NCBI GenBank assembly: GCA_050874905.1
Contig: JBNMLP010000005.1
Location: 1-64,000 of the forward strand
Length of the DNA: 64,000 nucleotides
Reading direction: 5' to 3'
Origin: NC2004 sp050874905
GTDB lineage: Bacteria > Bacillota > Clostridia > Lachnospirales > Lachnospiraceae
Shown one piece after another: positions 50,555-58,956 of this stretch. The notes under the pieces were generated by a model that saw nothing but the letters and a program-made list of their open reading frames with translations, ran no database searches and was not told where the DNA came from. The number at the start of each line of letters is the position of its first letter. The first letter of the stretch is position 1. Made by a program: the position numbers and the translations under genes.

Positions 50555-51694
50555 ATGAAGGTTGTAGGAATCATTGCAGAATTCAATCCCTTCCACGAAG
50601 GGCATGCTTATCTGATCCGGCAGGCAAAGGAGCAGTGCCATGCAGACCACATCATCGTATGCATGAGCAATTATTATGTGCAGCGCGGAGAGCCTGCCAT
50701 CATCCCCCCAAATGAACGGGTGAGGGCTGCTCTCTCCCACGATGTGGATCTTGTTCTTGCACTGCCTGCCTGTGTCAGCTTATCGAGTGCCCAGGGCTTT
50801 GCCAGAGGGGCGGTTGCAACGCTTCTTGCAACCGGAGTGGTTGATGAGATCGTTTTTGGTACGGAAGGTAGGATCGACCGTGAAGAATTGGTATCACTTG
50901 CAGAGTATTTAAACAACGAGCCTGATGACTATCAGCTTGCGCTGAAGCAATATTTAAAACAGGGATTTTCTTATCCAAAAGCCAGACAGCACGCGCTTAT
51001 GGACTGCTATCAAATGCCACTTTCTCCGTTTTACGAAACCGCCAATAACATCTTAGCTTTGGAATATGTACGCGCATTAAAGCATTTTAAAAGCGATGTT
51101 TCTTTTTCTTATGTACCGCGTATCAAGGACATCAGCGCCCATTCCATACGCCGTACACTGATGGAAAATCAAAACGAAGGCATTGAAAAGGACGACTTTT
51201 CTGCACTGTTTCATTTTCGCTTTGTGACAGATTCTTCCTTTTTAGGGACAAAAACTGTACCCGCAGCTTCCCTGAATGAAGATCTCGCCCGCACGATTTC
51301 CCGTGTGCTCACACCACAGGATACACTGACGACACTGGCGGACAAATGTCATGGTAAGCAGCTCACCTACTCTCATGTGATGCGTGCCCTGTTCTGCTAC
51401 CTTTTTGCATTGCCCCCATTAAAGAATTCCGGACAGGTTGCTGATTATGCCCCTTATCTGCGAATCCTTGGTTTTCAAAAAAGCGATCCGGCCGTTCTTC
51501 GTGCGCTGGAAAGCAACGCTTCTGTTCCTGTCTTAAAAAAGCTGAGCAAGGACATTTCCCAGCTATCGGAAGATGCCCGTTTATTTTTAGAACAAGACTT
51601 AAAGGCAGCCGATTTCTATCGTCTGATCGCCAACCGCAAATACCCGGACTGGGACTTAAAAAACGAGGCAAGCACCGGAATGCTTTTCGTATAA
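50555..51694 (+). CDS. tmcAL: tRNA(Met) cytidine acetate ligase
   Basis: A 379-residue protein of the YlbM/TmcAL family, which uses ATP and acetate to make N4-acetylcytidine at the wobble position of elongator tRNA-Met. The nucleotidyltransferase HxGH motif is in IIAEFNPFHEGHAYLIRQAK (residues 6-25), and MSNYYVQRGEPAI near 37 is another family feature. An AAAGGAG site precedes the ATG. It is followed by ylbJ on the same strand. Confidence 0.95.
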   Translation: MKVVGIIAEFNPFHEGHAYLIRQAKEQCHADHIIVCMSNYYVQRGEPAIIPPNERVRAALSHDVDLVLALPACVSLSSAQGFARGAVATLLATGVVDEIVFGTEGRIDREELVSLAEYLNNEPDDYQLALKQYLKQGFSYPKARQHALMDCYQMPLSPFYETANNILALEYVRALKHFKSDVSFSYVPRIKDISAHSIRRTLMENQNEGIEKDDFSALFHFRFVTDSSFLGTKTVPAASLNEDLARTISRVLTPQDTLTTLADKCHGKQLTYSHVMRALFCYLFALPPLKNSGQVADYAPYLRILGFQKSDPAVLRALESNASVPVLKKLSKDISQLSEDARLFLEQDLKAADFYRLIANRKYPDWDLKNEASTGMLFV

Positions 51695-51744
51695 TCCGAA
51701 CTTTTTCCGCATAAAATGAGAGAAAAAGCGGCGGAAGCATTCTT

Positions 51745-52647
51745 ATGAAACGTTTTGGCTTTCTTCGTCCTATTGTCCTGATCTTATGTTTGGCAGTGCT
51801 GCTGCTCTTTCCCAGTCTTTGCATTGAAGGAGCAAAAAGCGGACTGCTGCTCTGGTATCAGAAGGTACTTCCTGTCCTGCTGCCATTTTTCATTCTTTCC
51901 TCACTGATCTCCCACACACTGCATGCTTCTCCCCTTTTTACCACACTTTTTCTCGGCTATCTGTGCGGCTATCCGATGGGAGCCAAATGCATCCGCGATT
52001 ATTATATTCAGGGATATTTCTCCAAAGCCACTGCCACAAGACTTTTGTGCGTTGCCAATCACGCCAGTCCGATGTTTTTGATCGGCTACGTCTGTACCAT
52101 GCAGCTTCATGGAGCGTTAAAGCTATCCCTGCTGTTTTTTGCCATCTACTGGCCTCCCCTTTTATTGAGTCTTATTTTCTGGCTGCGCTATGCGAAAAAA
52201 ACATCTGCTCCACAGGCACTGCCACCTGGAAATTCTTCCCCTTATACACTGGATGAATCCATTGAACACTCTCTGCTTTTGATCTTAAAAATTGCATGTT
52301 ACATTATGATCTACGCCATTTTATGCAATCTGATCTTAAGTATCGGTGCCGGAATTGAAAATCATGTTTCTTTTCCCTGTTCCAATCTGCTCCTGCCATT
52401 TTGTGCAGGTCTTTTGGAAATGACGACCGGAATCGCTACAATGGCAGGTGTGACAGCTCCTTCCGCAGTAAAGATCGCCTCGATCATTGCCATTGCCTCC
52501 TTTGGCGGCTGCTCCAGCATCAGCCAGATTGCAAGCACAATAAAAGGAACGAAGCTTTCCCTCGTTCCTTATACCTTATCTAAAATATGCTATTGTGTCC
52601 TGTCCTTTTTCACGATCTGGTTCTATTTAAAATTCATCCAGATATAA
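51745..52647 (+). CDS. ylbJ: YlbJ-like sporulation-associated membrane protein
   Basis: A 300-residue polytopic membrane protein of the nucleoside-recognition (Gate) type, like B. subtilis YlbJ, which is under sigma-E control and needed for spore cortex. Features include WYQKVLPVLLPFFILSS near residue 38 and GYLCGYPMGAKCIRDYY near 72. Its last 21 bases overlap the end of the convergent coiled-coil gene. It supports a sporulating (or formerly sporulating) lineage. Confidence 0.87.
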   Translation: MKRFGFLRPIVLILCLAVLLLFPSLCIEGAKSGLLLWYQKVLPVLLPFFILSSLISHTLHASPLFTTLFLGYLCGYPMGAKCIRDYYIQGYFSKATATRLLCVANHASPMFLIGYVCTMQLHGALKLSLLFFAIYWPPLLLSLIFWLRYAKKTSAPQALPPGNSSPYTLDESIEHSLLLILKIACYIMIYAILCNLILSIGAGIENHVSFPCSNLLLPFCAGLLEMTTGIATMAGVTAPSAVKIASIIAIASFGGCSSISQIASTIKGTKLSLVPYTLSKICYCVLSFFTIWFYLKFIQI

Positions 52648-53442
52648 CTCGTCCAGTTCATCCAGTTCCTCTTCTACCATCGGCTCTTCCTTCCGCTGTG
52701 GTGGTGCCGTAACTGGCGGCTGCGGCTTCGGTGCCGGCTGTTCCGGTTTGATTGCAGCAGGCTTGGCTGGTTTTGCGGCAGCGGCAGCAGCTTCCTGCTG
52801 ACCTACCTTAGGAGCCACCATCTTAGGGGCTGGCTTTACGCTGGTACGAACAGAGCCTGTCCGTTTTTCTTCCTCATCCTGTGGGATCTCACCGGATGCG
52901 ATCTGTCCTGCAATCTGCTTACGGTTCGTTTCAATGATCTCATACTGTCCGCTCATCACGTCCACAAGATTCTGGAAACGTTCGATCTCCTCCTGTAATA
53001 CATTGGCAGTAAAATCACTCAGATCCTTCATCACTCCATTGGTATAATGCAGTGCGCCTACGCGGATCGTGTTACTTTCGGATACGGCATCCCCAATGAT
53101 CTCCTGTGCTTTTTCATTCGCCTGATTGATCAGAAGCTTCGCCTGCTCCATCGCCTGTTTCATGATCTCTGTCTGGCTGATCCGTCGCTGTGCCTCTTCA
53201 TTGGCCGCAATCTTAATCTGCTCTGCTTTCTCATGAGCATCCTTTAAGATCACATCACTTTTCTGAACCACACGGCTGCTTCGCTCCACTTCACTTGGCA
53301 GCTTCATCCGGATCTCCCGGATCCGTTTTAATACTTCGTCCTTTGGCACGATCACCCGGTTAGAGGACAATGCCTGCGTTTTACATTGTACGATAAACTG
53401 GTCTAAATCATCAATTAACTCGTAGATACTTGGTTTCGCCAT
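52627..53442 (-). CDS. Coiled-coil protein (DivIVA/V-ATPase subunit H-like)
   Basis: A 271-residue protein. A short N-terminal domain (MAKPSIYELIDDLDQFIVQC) is followed by a long heptad-like coil rich in Ala, Glu and Gln (residues 60-135), and a proline/alanine-rich linker (about 200-250) ends in an acidic tail (EEELDELDELYLDEF). Similar proteins are found beside coaD and rsmD in Clostridia, annotated as ATPase-like although no ATP-binding motif is seen. A structural or scaffold role is likely. The 3' end overlaps ylbJ by 21 bases. Confidence 0.8.
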   Translation of the reverse strand: MAKPSIYELIDDLDQFIVQCKTQALSSNRVIVPKDEVLKRIREIRMKLPSEVERSSRVVQKSDVILKDAHEKAEQIKIAANEEAQRRISQTEIMKQAMEQAKLLINQANEKAQEIIGDAVSESNTIRVGALHYTNGVMKDLSDFTANVLQEEIERFQNLVDVMSGQYEIIETNRKQIAGQIASGEIPQDEEEKRTGSVRTSVKPAPKMVAPKVGQQEAAAAAAKPAKPAAIKPEQPAPKPQPPVTAPPQRKEEPMVEEELDELDELYLDEF

Positions 53443-53492
53443 ACTAATCCCTGCCTTTTATCATCAATTAGCTTCATCATACCATAAAAATG

Positions 53493-53972
53493 CTATCTTG
53501 AAAACCGTTTCTTTACTTCTGCTTCCACGTAAGGCGGAACAAAGGCATGAATATCTCCCCCGAAGCAGGCGATCTCTTTCACCGTGCTGGAGCTTACATA
53601 AGAATACTCCACACTCGCGGTCAAAAACAGGGTATCTACATCCGGGCAGATCTGGCGGTTGGTCTGCGACATTTGCAGCTCATACTCAAAATCTGTCACC
53701 GCACGCAGTCCACGCACGATCACCGTTGCTTCCTCCTGTCTGGCAAAATCTACCAGCAGACCAGAAAAACTTTTTGCGGTAACATTTGGCAGATGCTTTG
53801 TCACCTGCTTGATCATTGCTACCCGCTCCTCAGCCTCAAATAGAGGAGATTTGGAATTGTTATTTAACACCCCCACGATCACCTCATCAAAGATTTCAGA
53901 GGAACGCGTGATAATATCTAAATGTCCTACCGTGATCGGGTCAAAACTCCCCGGATAAATCGCTTTTTTCAT
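53493..53972 (-). CDS. coaD: Phosphopantetheine adenylyltransferase
   Basis: A 159-residue nucleotidyltransferase making dephospho-CoA from 4'-phosphopantetheine and ATP. It has AIYPGSFDPITVGHLDII at residues 3-20 (HxGH-type motif, here TVGH), VRGLRAVTDFEYELQM near 87 and the C-terminal VSSSTVKEIA near 126. It lies six bases after rsmD, the usual arrangement. Together with coaE (62911) both last steps of CoA synthesis are encoded in the window. Confidence 0.97.
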   Translation of the reverse strand: MKKAIYPGSFDPITVGHLDIITRSSEIFDEVIVGVLNNNSKSPLFEAEERVAMIKQVTKHLPNVTAKSFSGLLVDFARQEEATVIVRGLRAVTDFEYELQMSQTNRQICPDVDTLFLTASVEYSYVSSSTVKEIACFGGDIHAFVPPYVEAEVKKRFSR

Positions 53973-53978
53973 TTGTTT

Positions 53979-54536
53979 TTACTTCCTTCTTAAAAATAAA
54001 TGTTTATTGGTCTTATATTCTTTTGTTTTCACGATCTCATATGGCAATGCAGAAAGATAAGAAAAATCCGTTTCCAGTGCTGCTTCCACAACAATGATCG
54101 TATTCTCCGCCACAATAGAAGAGGACGCCAGTGTACGAAGCACCTGTGCTTCCATTTCTTTGCGGTAAGGCGGGTCCATATGGATAATGTCAAATGTTTG
54201 CTTTTTTCCTTCCAGCATCCGGATCGCAGAACAGGCATCCATATTCATCACCCGTGAATGATCCGATAATTTGGTATGGGCAAGGTTGTCCTCAATGATC
54301 ACAACCGCCTTTTTGTTTGTTTCCACCAGCACGGCCTCCGATGCCCCACGGCTCAGTGCCTCGATCGCGATCGCTCCGCTTCCGCTGAACAGATCTAAAA
54401 ATCTGGCTCCATAAAGATCCTGCTGCAGCACATTAAACAGCGTTTCCTTGATCCTGTCCTGCGTTGGTCTGGTGTCCATTCCCTCTAATGTTTTCAGTTG
54501 TAATCTTCTTGCACTCCCTGCAATGACTCGTAACAT
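53979..54536 (-). CDS. rsmD: 16S rRNA (guanine966-N2)-methyltransferase
   Basis: A 185-residue SAM-dependent methyltransferase. It starts LRVIAGSARRLQLKTLEG with the TRPTQDRIKETLFNVLQ motif near residue 26, FLDLFSGSGAIAIEALSRGA near 46 and the catalytic MDPPYRKE near 120. It modifies G966 of 16S rRNA during 30S assembly. It precedes coaD in one operon. Confidence 0.96.
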   Translation of the reverse strand: MLRVIAGSARRLQLKTLEGMDTRPTQDRIKETLFNVLQQDLYGARFLDLFSGSGAIAIEALSRGASEAVLVETNKKAVVIIEDNLAHTKLSDHSRVMNMDACSAIRMLEGKKQTFDIIHMDPPYRKEMEAQVLRTLASSSIVAENTIIVVEAALETDFSYLSALPYEIVKTKEYKTNKHLFLRRK

Positions 54537-54559
54537 AGCTCTTTCCTCTCTCGTTCGTT

Positions 54560-54838
54560 CTATTTCTCAAAGTACGCTACATAGGCATCGTATAATGTTG
54601 TATGTTCCGATACTACCGGCTGAAACTGCTGAAAAAATGCGTTGCATGATGTTTTTGACGTCTGATGCCAGAATACCATGACCAGCAGCACAAATGCTAC
54701 GATCACAGTACGCAGCAGATACCCGGCAAAATACGGCATAGACGCCTGTTCCTTCTGTGGCTCCCCCGGATATCCTCCCATGTGTCTGCCATTTTCATAG
54801 CGGTTTCGATAACGAAGCAATTGCTCCTGTCTTGTCAT
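54560..54838 (-). CDS. Small single-span membrane protein, unknown function
   Basis: A 92-residue protein with a basic, Arg/Tyr-rich N-terminus (MTRQEQLLRYRNRYENGRH), one membrane span near residues 40-58 (LLRTVIVAFVLLVMVFW) and a 34-residue C-terminal domain likely outside. It has an AGGAG site and lies just upstream of rsmD-coaD on the same strand. No family is recognised. Confidence 0.72.
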   Translation of the reverse strand: MTRQEQLLRYRNRYENGRHMGGYPGEPQKEQASMPYFAGYLLRTVIVAFVLLVMVFWHQTSKTSCNAFFQQFQPVVSEHTTLYDAYVAYFEK

Positions 54839-54901
54839 ATGGATCGTTCTCCTGTTTCCGTCTTTTTTAAAGTATACGAAGACAATCCTCTTTTCAGAAC
54901 C

Positions 54902-56398
54902 TTATCCTAATTCTTTTGCCCGTGCAAGTACCTCTAACAGCAACTCATACGTACGCTTCGTCGAAGCAATCTTTAATGTCTCTTTCGGTGTGTGGATATC
55001 CAAAATATCCGGACCGATGGAAACAATATCCAGATCCTTCTGGCTTGCAAAAATACCACACTCTAATCCGGCGTGGATCGCCTCTACCTTCATCGGAGTG
55101 TGATACTGGTGCTCATAAGCCGACAGCAGTAACGTGCGAAGCTTGGAATCCTTCTTATACTGCCAGCCCGGATAACGGTCAGAAGTCGTGATCACAGGCA
55201 ACAATGCCTTTGTCTCTTCCTGCACCAGTTTCTCTGCCCGGCTTCTGATACAAAACGTGATCACATCAAGCAGCTTATCCAGCTCCTCTTCCACACTGCT
55301 TCGAAGCAGAAATTCCAGATGCACGCCATCCTCTTTGAGGCAAAGCACACCAAGGTTACCCGATGTTTCCACCAGACCTTTGACATCCTCACTCATCTTG
55401 CATACTCCATCACTGATATGCGCCAAAAGATCTGCCACCGCATCCGTTGTATAGGAACAAAGCACCTGGTCACATGGTGGTTCCACCGGTTTAAAATCGA
55501 TTACAAGATTCGGTTCCCGCTCCGCAAATTCCTGTGCAGTACGCGTCACGAAGTCTTTTAACACAATCTGGACAGACGGAAGATATTTTTCATCCATACA
55601 AATGACCGCCCGCGCTTCTCTGGCAATCGCATTATTTTTCGCGCCACCTTTCAACACTGCCAGACCATACGGTACTCCTACCGAGTGAAATACATAAAGA
55701 AGCTGTCCCATTACAATATTGGCATTGGCACGGCCATAATGAATATCTGCACCGGAATGTCCTCCGGTCAATCCATGTACGGTGATCTCATAAAAGCTGC
55801 CCTCTGCCTTTTCATAGGCAGCCGGGTAAACGGTATGCACCGTTACGCCTCCGGCACAGGACGTCAGGACAGTTCCCTCCTCTTCGGAATCAAGATTGAT
55901 CAGATAGTCCGCAGAGATCGTACTCATATCAAAGGCAAATGCCCCCTCCATGCCTGTTTCTTCCTGTGTGGTAAAAAGCACCTCTAACGCAGGATGAACC
56001 AGCGTGTCATCTGCCAGAACTGCCAGACCATATGCCAGTGCAATCCCGTCATCGCCACCAAGCGTTGTGCCTTTTGCCCGCACGTCATCCCCATCCACTT
56101 CCAGCCGGAGCGGCTCTGTCAAAAAATCAAAGTCCACACCGGATTCTTTCTCACATACCATATCCATGTGTCCCTGCAGCAAAATAGCAGGAGCCTGCTC
56201 CATTCCAATGGAAGCAGGCTTTTTAATCAATACATTATAGGCATCATCCTGTAATACTTCAAGCTGATGCTCCTTTGCAAATGCGACCAGATAGTCACTG
56301 ATCGCCTCAACATGGTAACTGCCATGAGGAATCTTACAAATCTCTTCAAAATAGTAAAATACATTCTGAGGTTTACACCCCTCTAACACGCGACCCAT
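54902..56398 (-). CDS. pepD: Aminoacyl-histidine dipeptidase (M20 family, PepD)
   Basis: A 498-residue zinc dipeptidase of the M20C family hydrolysing Xaa-His and related dipeptides. Metal ligands and catalytic residues are in LLQGHMDMVCEK near residue 78, GGDDGIALAYGLAV near 118, TTQEETGMEGAFAF near 146 and INLDSEEEGTV near 171. It is full length. It is upstream of the small membrane protein gene and downstream of the PFL-family gene, all on the same strand. Confidence 0.94.
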   Translation of the reverse strand: MGRVLEGCKPQNVFYYFEEICKIPHGSYHVEAISDYLVAFAKEHQLEVLQDDAYNVLIKKPASIGMEQAPAILLQGHMDMVCEKESGVDFDFLTEPLRLEVDGDDVRAKGTTLGGDDGIALAYGLAVLADDTLVHPALEVLFTTQEETGMEGAFAFDMSTISADYLINLDSEEEGTVLTSCAGGVTVHTVYPAAYEKAEGSFYEITVHGLTGGHSGADIHYGRANANIVMGQLLYVFHSVGVPYGLAVLKGGAKNNAIAREARAVICMDEKYLPSVQIVLKDFVTRTAQEFAEREPNLVIDFKPVEPPCDQVLCSYTTDAVADLLAHISDGVCKMSEDVKGLVETSGNLGVLCLKEDGVHLEFLLRSSVEEELDKLLDVITFCIRSRAEKLVQEETKALLPVITTSDRYPGWQYKKDSKLRTLLLSAYEHQYHTPMKVEAIHAGLECGIFASQKDLDIVSIGPDILDIHTPKETLKIASTKRTYELLLEVLARAKELG

Positions 56399-56413
56399 AT
56401 CGTCTCCTTTTTC

Positions 56414-57778
56414 TTAGTTTTTAAAGCTGTGAATTGGTGCCGGAATCCGTCCTTTTCTCGCAATAAACTTCTCGCAGGAATATGGACTTACCCGCATGAT
56501 CGGGGCATAACCTAACAGACCGCCAAATACAGCACGATCACCCACACCTTTTCCAATAACTGGAATGATACGGACAGCCGTTGTTTTCTGGTTTACCATA
56601 CCCAGTGCCATTTCATCTGCAATGATACCGGAGATTGTAGAATCCGGTGTATCACCCGGAATAGCGATCATATCAAGGCCAACCGAGCAGACGCAGGTCA
56701 TTGCCTCTAATTTTTCAATACAAAGTGCTCCGCAGGCAGCGGCATCGATCATACGCTGATCTTCGGATACCGGGATAAATGCACCACTTAATCCACCCAC
56801 ATAAGAGGACGCCATGATACCACCCTTTTTCACCTGATCATTTAACATGGCAAGTGCTGCGGTAGTACCCGGAGCTCCGGTATATTCCAGTCCGATCTCT
56901 TCTAATACTTCTCCTACACTGTCACCTACTGCCGGAGTTGGTGCCAGAGAAAGATCTATGATACCAAATGGAACACCAAGGCGCTTGCTTGCCTCCTGTG
57001 CTACGAGCTGTCCTACACGGGTGATCTTAAATGCCGTCTTTTTGATCGTTTCACAAAGCACTTCAAAGTCCGCACCACGCACCTGCTCCAACGCAGATTT
57101 AACAACACCCGGACCACTGACACCTACATTGATGATCGTGTCTGCCTCTGTAACACCATGAAAGGCACCTGCCATAAATGGGTTATCATCCGGGGCATTA
57201 CAAAGCACAACAAATTTGGCACAGCCCAGACTGTCATTATCCTTGGTCAGCACGGCTGCCTGTTTTACCATCTGTCCCACCAGACGAATGGCGTCCATAT
57301 TCAGTCCTGTTTTGGTCGAACCAACAACGACGGAGCTGCAGATGCGCTCTGTACTTGCCAGTGCTTCCGGAATGGAACGGATCAGGTATTCATCGGCCTG
57401 TGTCATAGATTTGGATACCAGAGCAGAATAACCTCCGATAAAGTTTACTCCCACTTCCTTCGCTGCTTTGTCAAGCGTCTTTGCGATCGTCACAAAATCC
57501 TCCGGACAATGACATACGCTTCCACCGACCAATGCGATCGGAGTGATTGAAATACGCTTATTTACGATCGGGATTCCCAATTCTCTTTCTATATCTTTTC
57601 CCACTTTTACTAAATCTTTCGCCTTTGTGGTGATTTTTTCATAAATGTTATCACACACTTCAGAAAGTGTGGAAGCAGCACAATCCAGCAGACTGATTCC
57701 CATTGTAATCGTTCTGACATCCAGATTGTTCTCCATTATCATTCTATTGGTTTCAATTACTTCTTTTAAGTCTAACAT
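56414..57778 (-). CDS. PFL-family protein (UPF0210/DUF711)
   Basis: A 454-residue member of the UPF0210/DUF711 family, which has a pyruvate-formate-lyase-like barrel but no proven function and no glycyl-radical motif. It starts with an IETNRMIMENNLDVRTITMG segment and has VNFIGGYSALVSKSMT near residue 135. It is 11 bases after an ACT-domain gene (UPF0237), a pairing found in many Firmicutes and suggesting the ACT protein regulates it. Confidence 0.93.
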   Translation of the reverse strand: MLDLKEVIETNRMIMENNLDVRTITMGISLLDCAASTLSEVCDNIYEKITTKAKDLVKVGKDIERELGIPIVNKRISITPIALVGGSVCHCPEDFVTIAKTLDKAAKEVGVNFIGGYSALVSKSMTQADEYLIRSIPEALASTERICSSVVVGSTKTGLNMDAIRLVGQMVKQAAVLTKDNDSLGCAKFVVLCNAPDDNPFMAGAFHGVTEADTIINVGVSGPGVVKSALEQVRGADFEVLCETIKKTAFKITRVGQLVAQEASKRLGVPFGIIDLSLAPTPAVGDSVGEVLEEIGLEYTGAPGTTAALAMLNDQVKKGGIMASSYVGGLSGAFIPVSEDQRMIDAAACGALCIEKLEAMTCVCSVGLDMIAIPGDTPDSTISGIIADEMALGMVNQKTTAVRIIPVIGKGVGDRAVFGGLLGYAPIMRVSPYSCEKFIARKGRIPAPIHSFKN

Positions 57779-57789
57779 GAATCTTCCTC

Positions 57790-58062
57790 CTAGAGTCTGT
57801 GCATACGATCGAATATTGCTGCCTTCTGCGCACGGATATCCACACCGATCTCCTTGCCGATCTGCTCCAGATCGCTGGCAAATTCATCAAAGTTCTTGGA
57901 AGAATTCACCATATCCGCTACCATCATCATATTGAAGTAATCCTGCACGATGGTCTGTGAAATATCTAAGATATTAACCTCATGGTCTGCAAGATAAGTA
58001 CAAACCTTCGCCATAATACCTACGGTGTCCTTGCCTACTACTGTAATAATCGTCTTCTGCAT
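57790..58062 (-). CDS. ACT-domain protein (UPF0237)
   Basis: A 90-residue single ACT domain, starting ITVVGKDTVGIMAKVCTYLA and having VNILDISQTIVQDYFNMMMV near residue 35. Such proteins bind small ligands, often amino acids. It is encoded just before the PFL-family gene and is presumably its regulatory partner. Confidence 0.94.
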   Translation of the reverse strand: MQKTIITVVGKDTVGIMAKVCTYLADHEVNILDISQTIVQDYFNMMMVADMVNSSKNFDEFASDLEQIGKEIGVDIRAQKAAIFDRMHRL

Positions 58063-58132
58063 CCTTATATCCTCCTGGTTTTAAAAAGATTATTGTATCC
58101 ATCATACTCTATTCTGTCCAGCGCGTAAAGTG

Positions 58133-58930
58133 TCAGATTGAAAAATCTACACTCGGAGTGTCCCGTTTTGCCACGAACACCTCTACTCCGGAGCGGTCAA
58201 AGCCTGCTTCTCTTAAATAATTTTCCATATTGATCTTGGCACATTCCGGAATATTATTGTCCCTTGACAAATGCCCCAGTACAATAAAACGGCTGATGTA
58301 ACGCTGCATCAATGCAACCATCAGCTCCGCACTGCGTTCATTGGACAAATGTCCCCGTGGACCTAAGATCCGTTTTTTTAACGGATAAGAGTATCGCTGA
58401 TTTGCTTCTAACATTCTGACATCATGATTGGATTCAATCAGCATGAGATCAGAACCACTCAATTTATTTAACAGATAGTCATCAAAATCTCCCATATCTG
58501 TTGCAACACTGATCTTACCACTCTCATCCCGGAAGCTATAGCATACCGGATCCGCGGCATCATGCCAGATGGCAGATGCATCCACTATAATGTCCTTAAT
58601 TGTAAATGGCTGATCGACTGTGATCTCATGAAACAAAGCGACATCCACCTTTCCCAGTTTGGAATAAGAAAGCAATGCTTCAATCGTTGCACTAGTCGTA
58701 TAAACCGGAATGGGGGCTTTGCGAAGCAAAACGCCAAGCCCCTTAATATGATCATCATGTTCATGCGTGATCAACAGTGCATCAATATCCAAAAGGGTAC
58801 GGCCAATCGCCTCTAATCCCTCGATCACGCGTTTTCCACTGATTCCCGCATCGATCAAGAGATGCGTTGTTTCATTTTCAATGTAAATACAATTGCCACT
58901 GCTTCCACTGGCAATACTATAAAGTCTCAT
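58133..58930 (-). CDS. Metallo-beta-lactamase-fold hydrolase (YycJ/WalJ-like)
   Basis: A 265-residue MBL-fold protein. The metal-binding motif is in LLITHEHDDHIKGLGVLL near residue 55 (HxHxDH), with further ligands in ATDMGDFDDYLL near 142 and FIVLGHLSRDNN near 217. YycJ-type proteins are 5'-3' DNA exonuclease-like factors linked to repair or cell-wall control. The WalRK genes that often accompany it are not here. An AGGAG site precedes the ATG. Confidence 0.9.
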   Translation of the reverse strand: MRLYSIASGSSGNCIYIENETTHLLIDAGISGKRVIEGLEAIGRTLLDIDALLITHEHDDHIKGLGVLLRKAPIPVYTTSATIEALLSYSKLGKVDVALFHEITVDQPFTIKDIIVDASAIWHDAADPVCYSFRDESGKISVATDMGDFDDYLLNKLSGSDLMLIESNHDVRMLEANQRYSYPLKKRILGPRGHLSNERSAELMVALMQRYISRFIVLGHLSRDNNIPECAKINMENYLREAGFDRSGVEVFVAKRDTPSVDFSI

Positions 58931-58956
58931 ATGTTCTCCTGCTTCTTTGTCTTATG

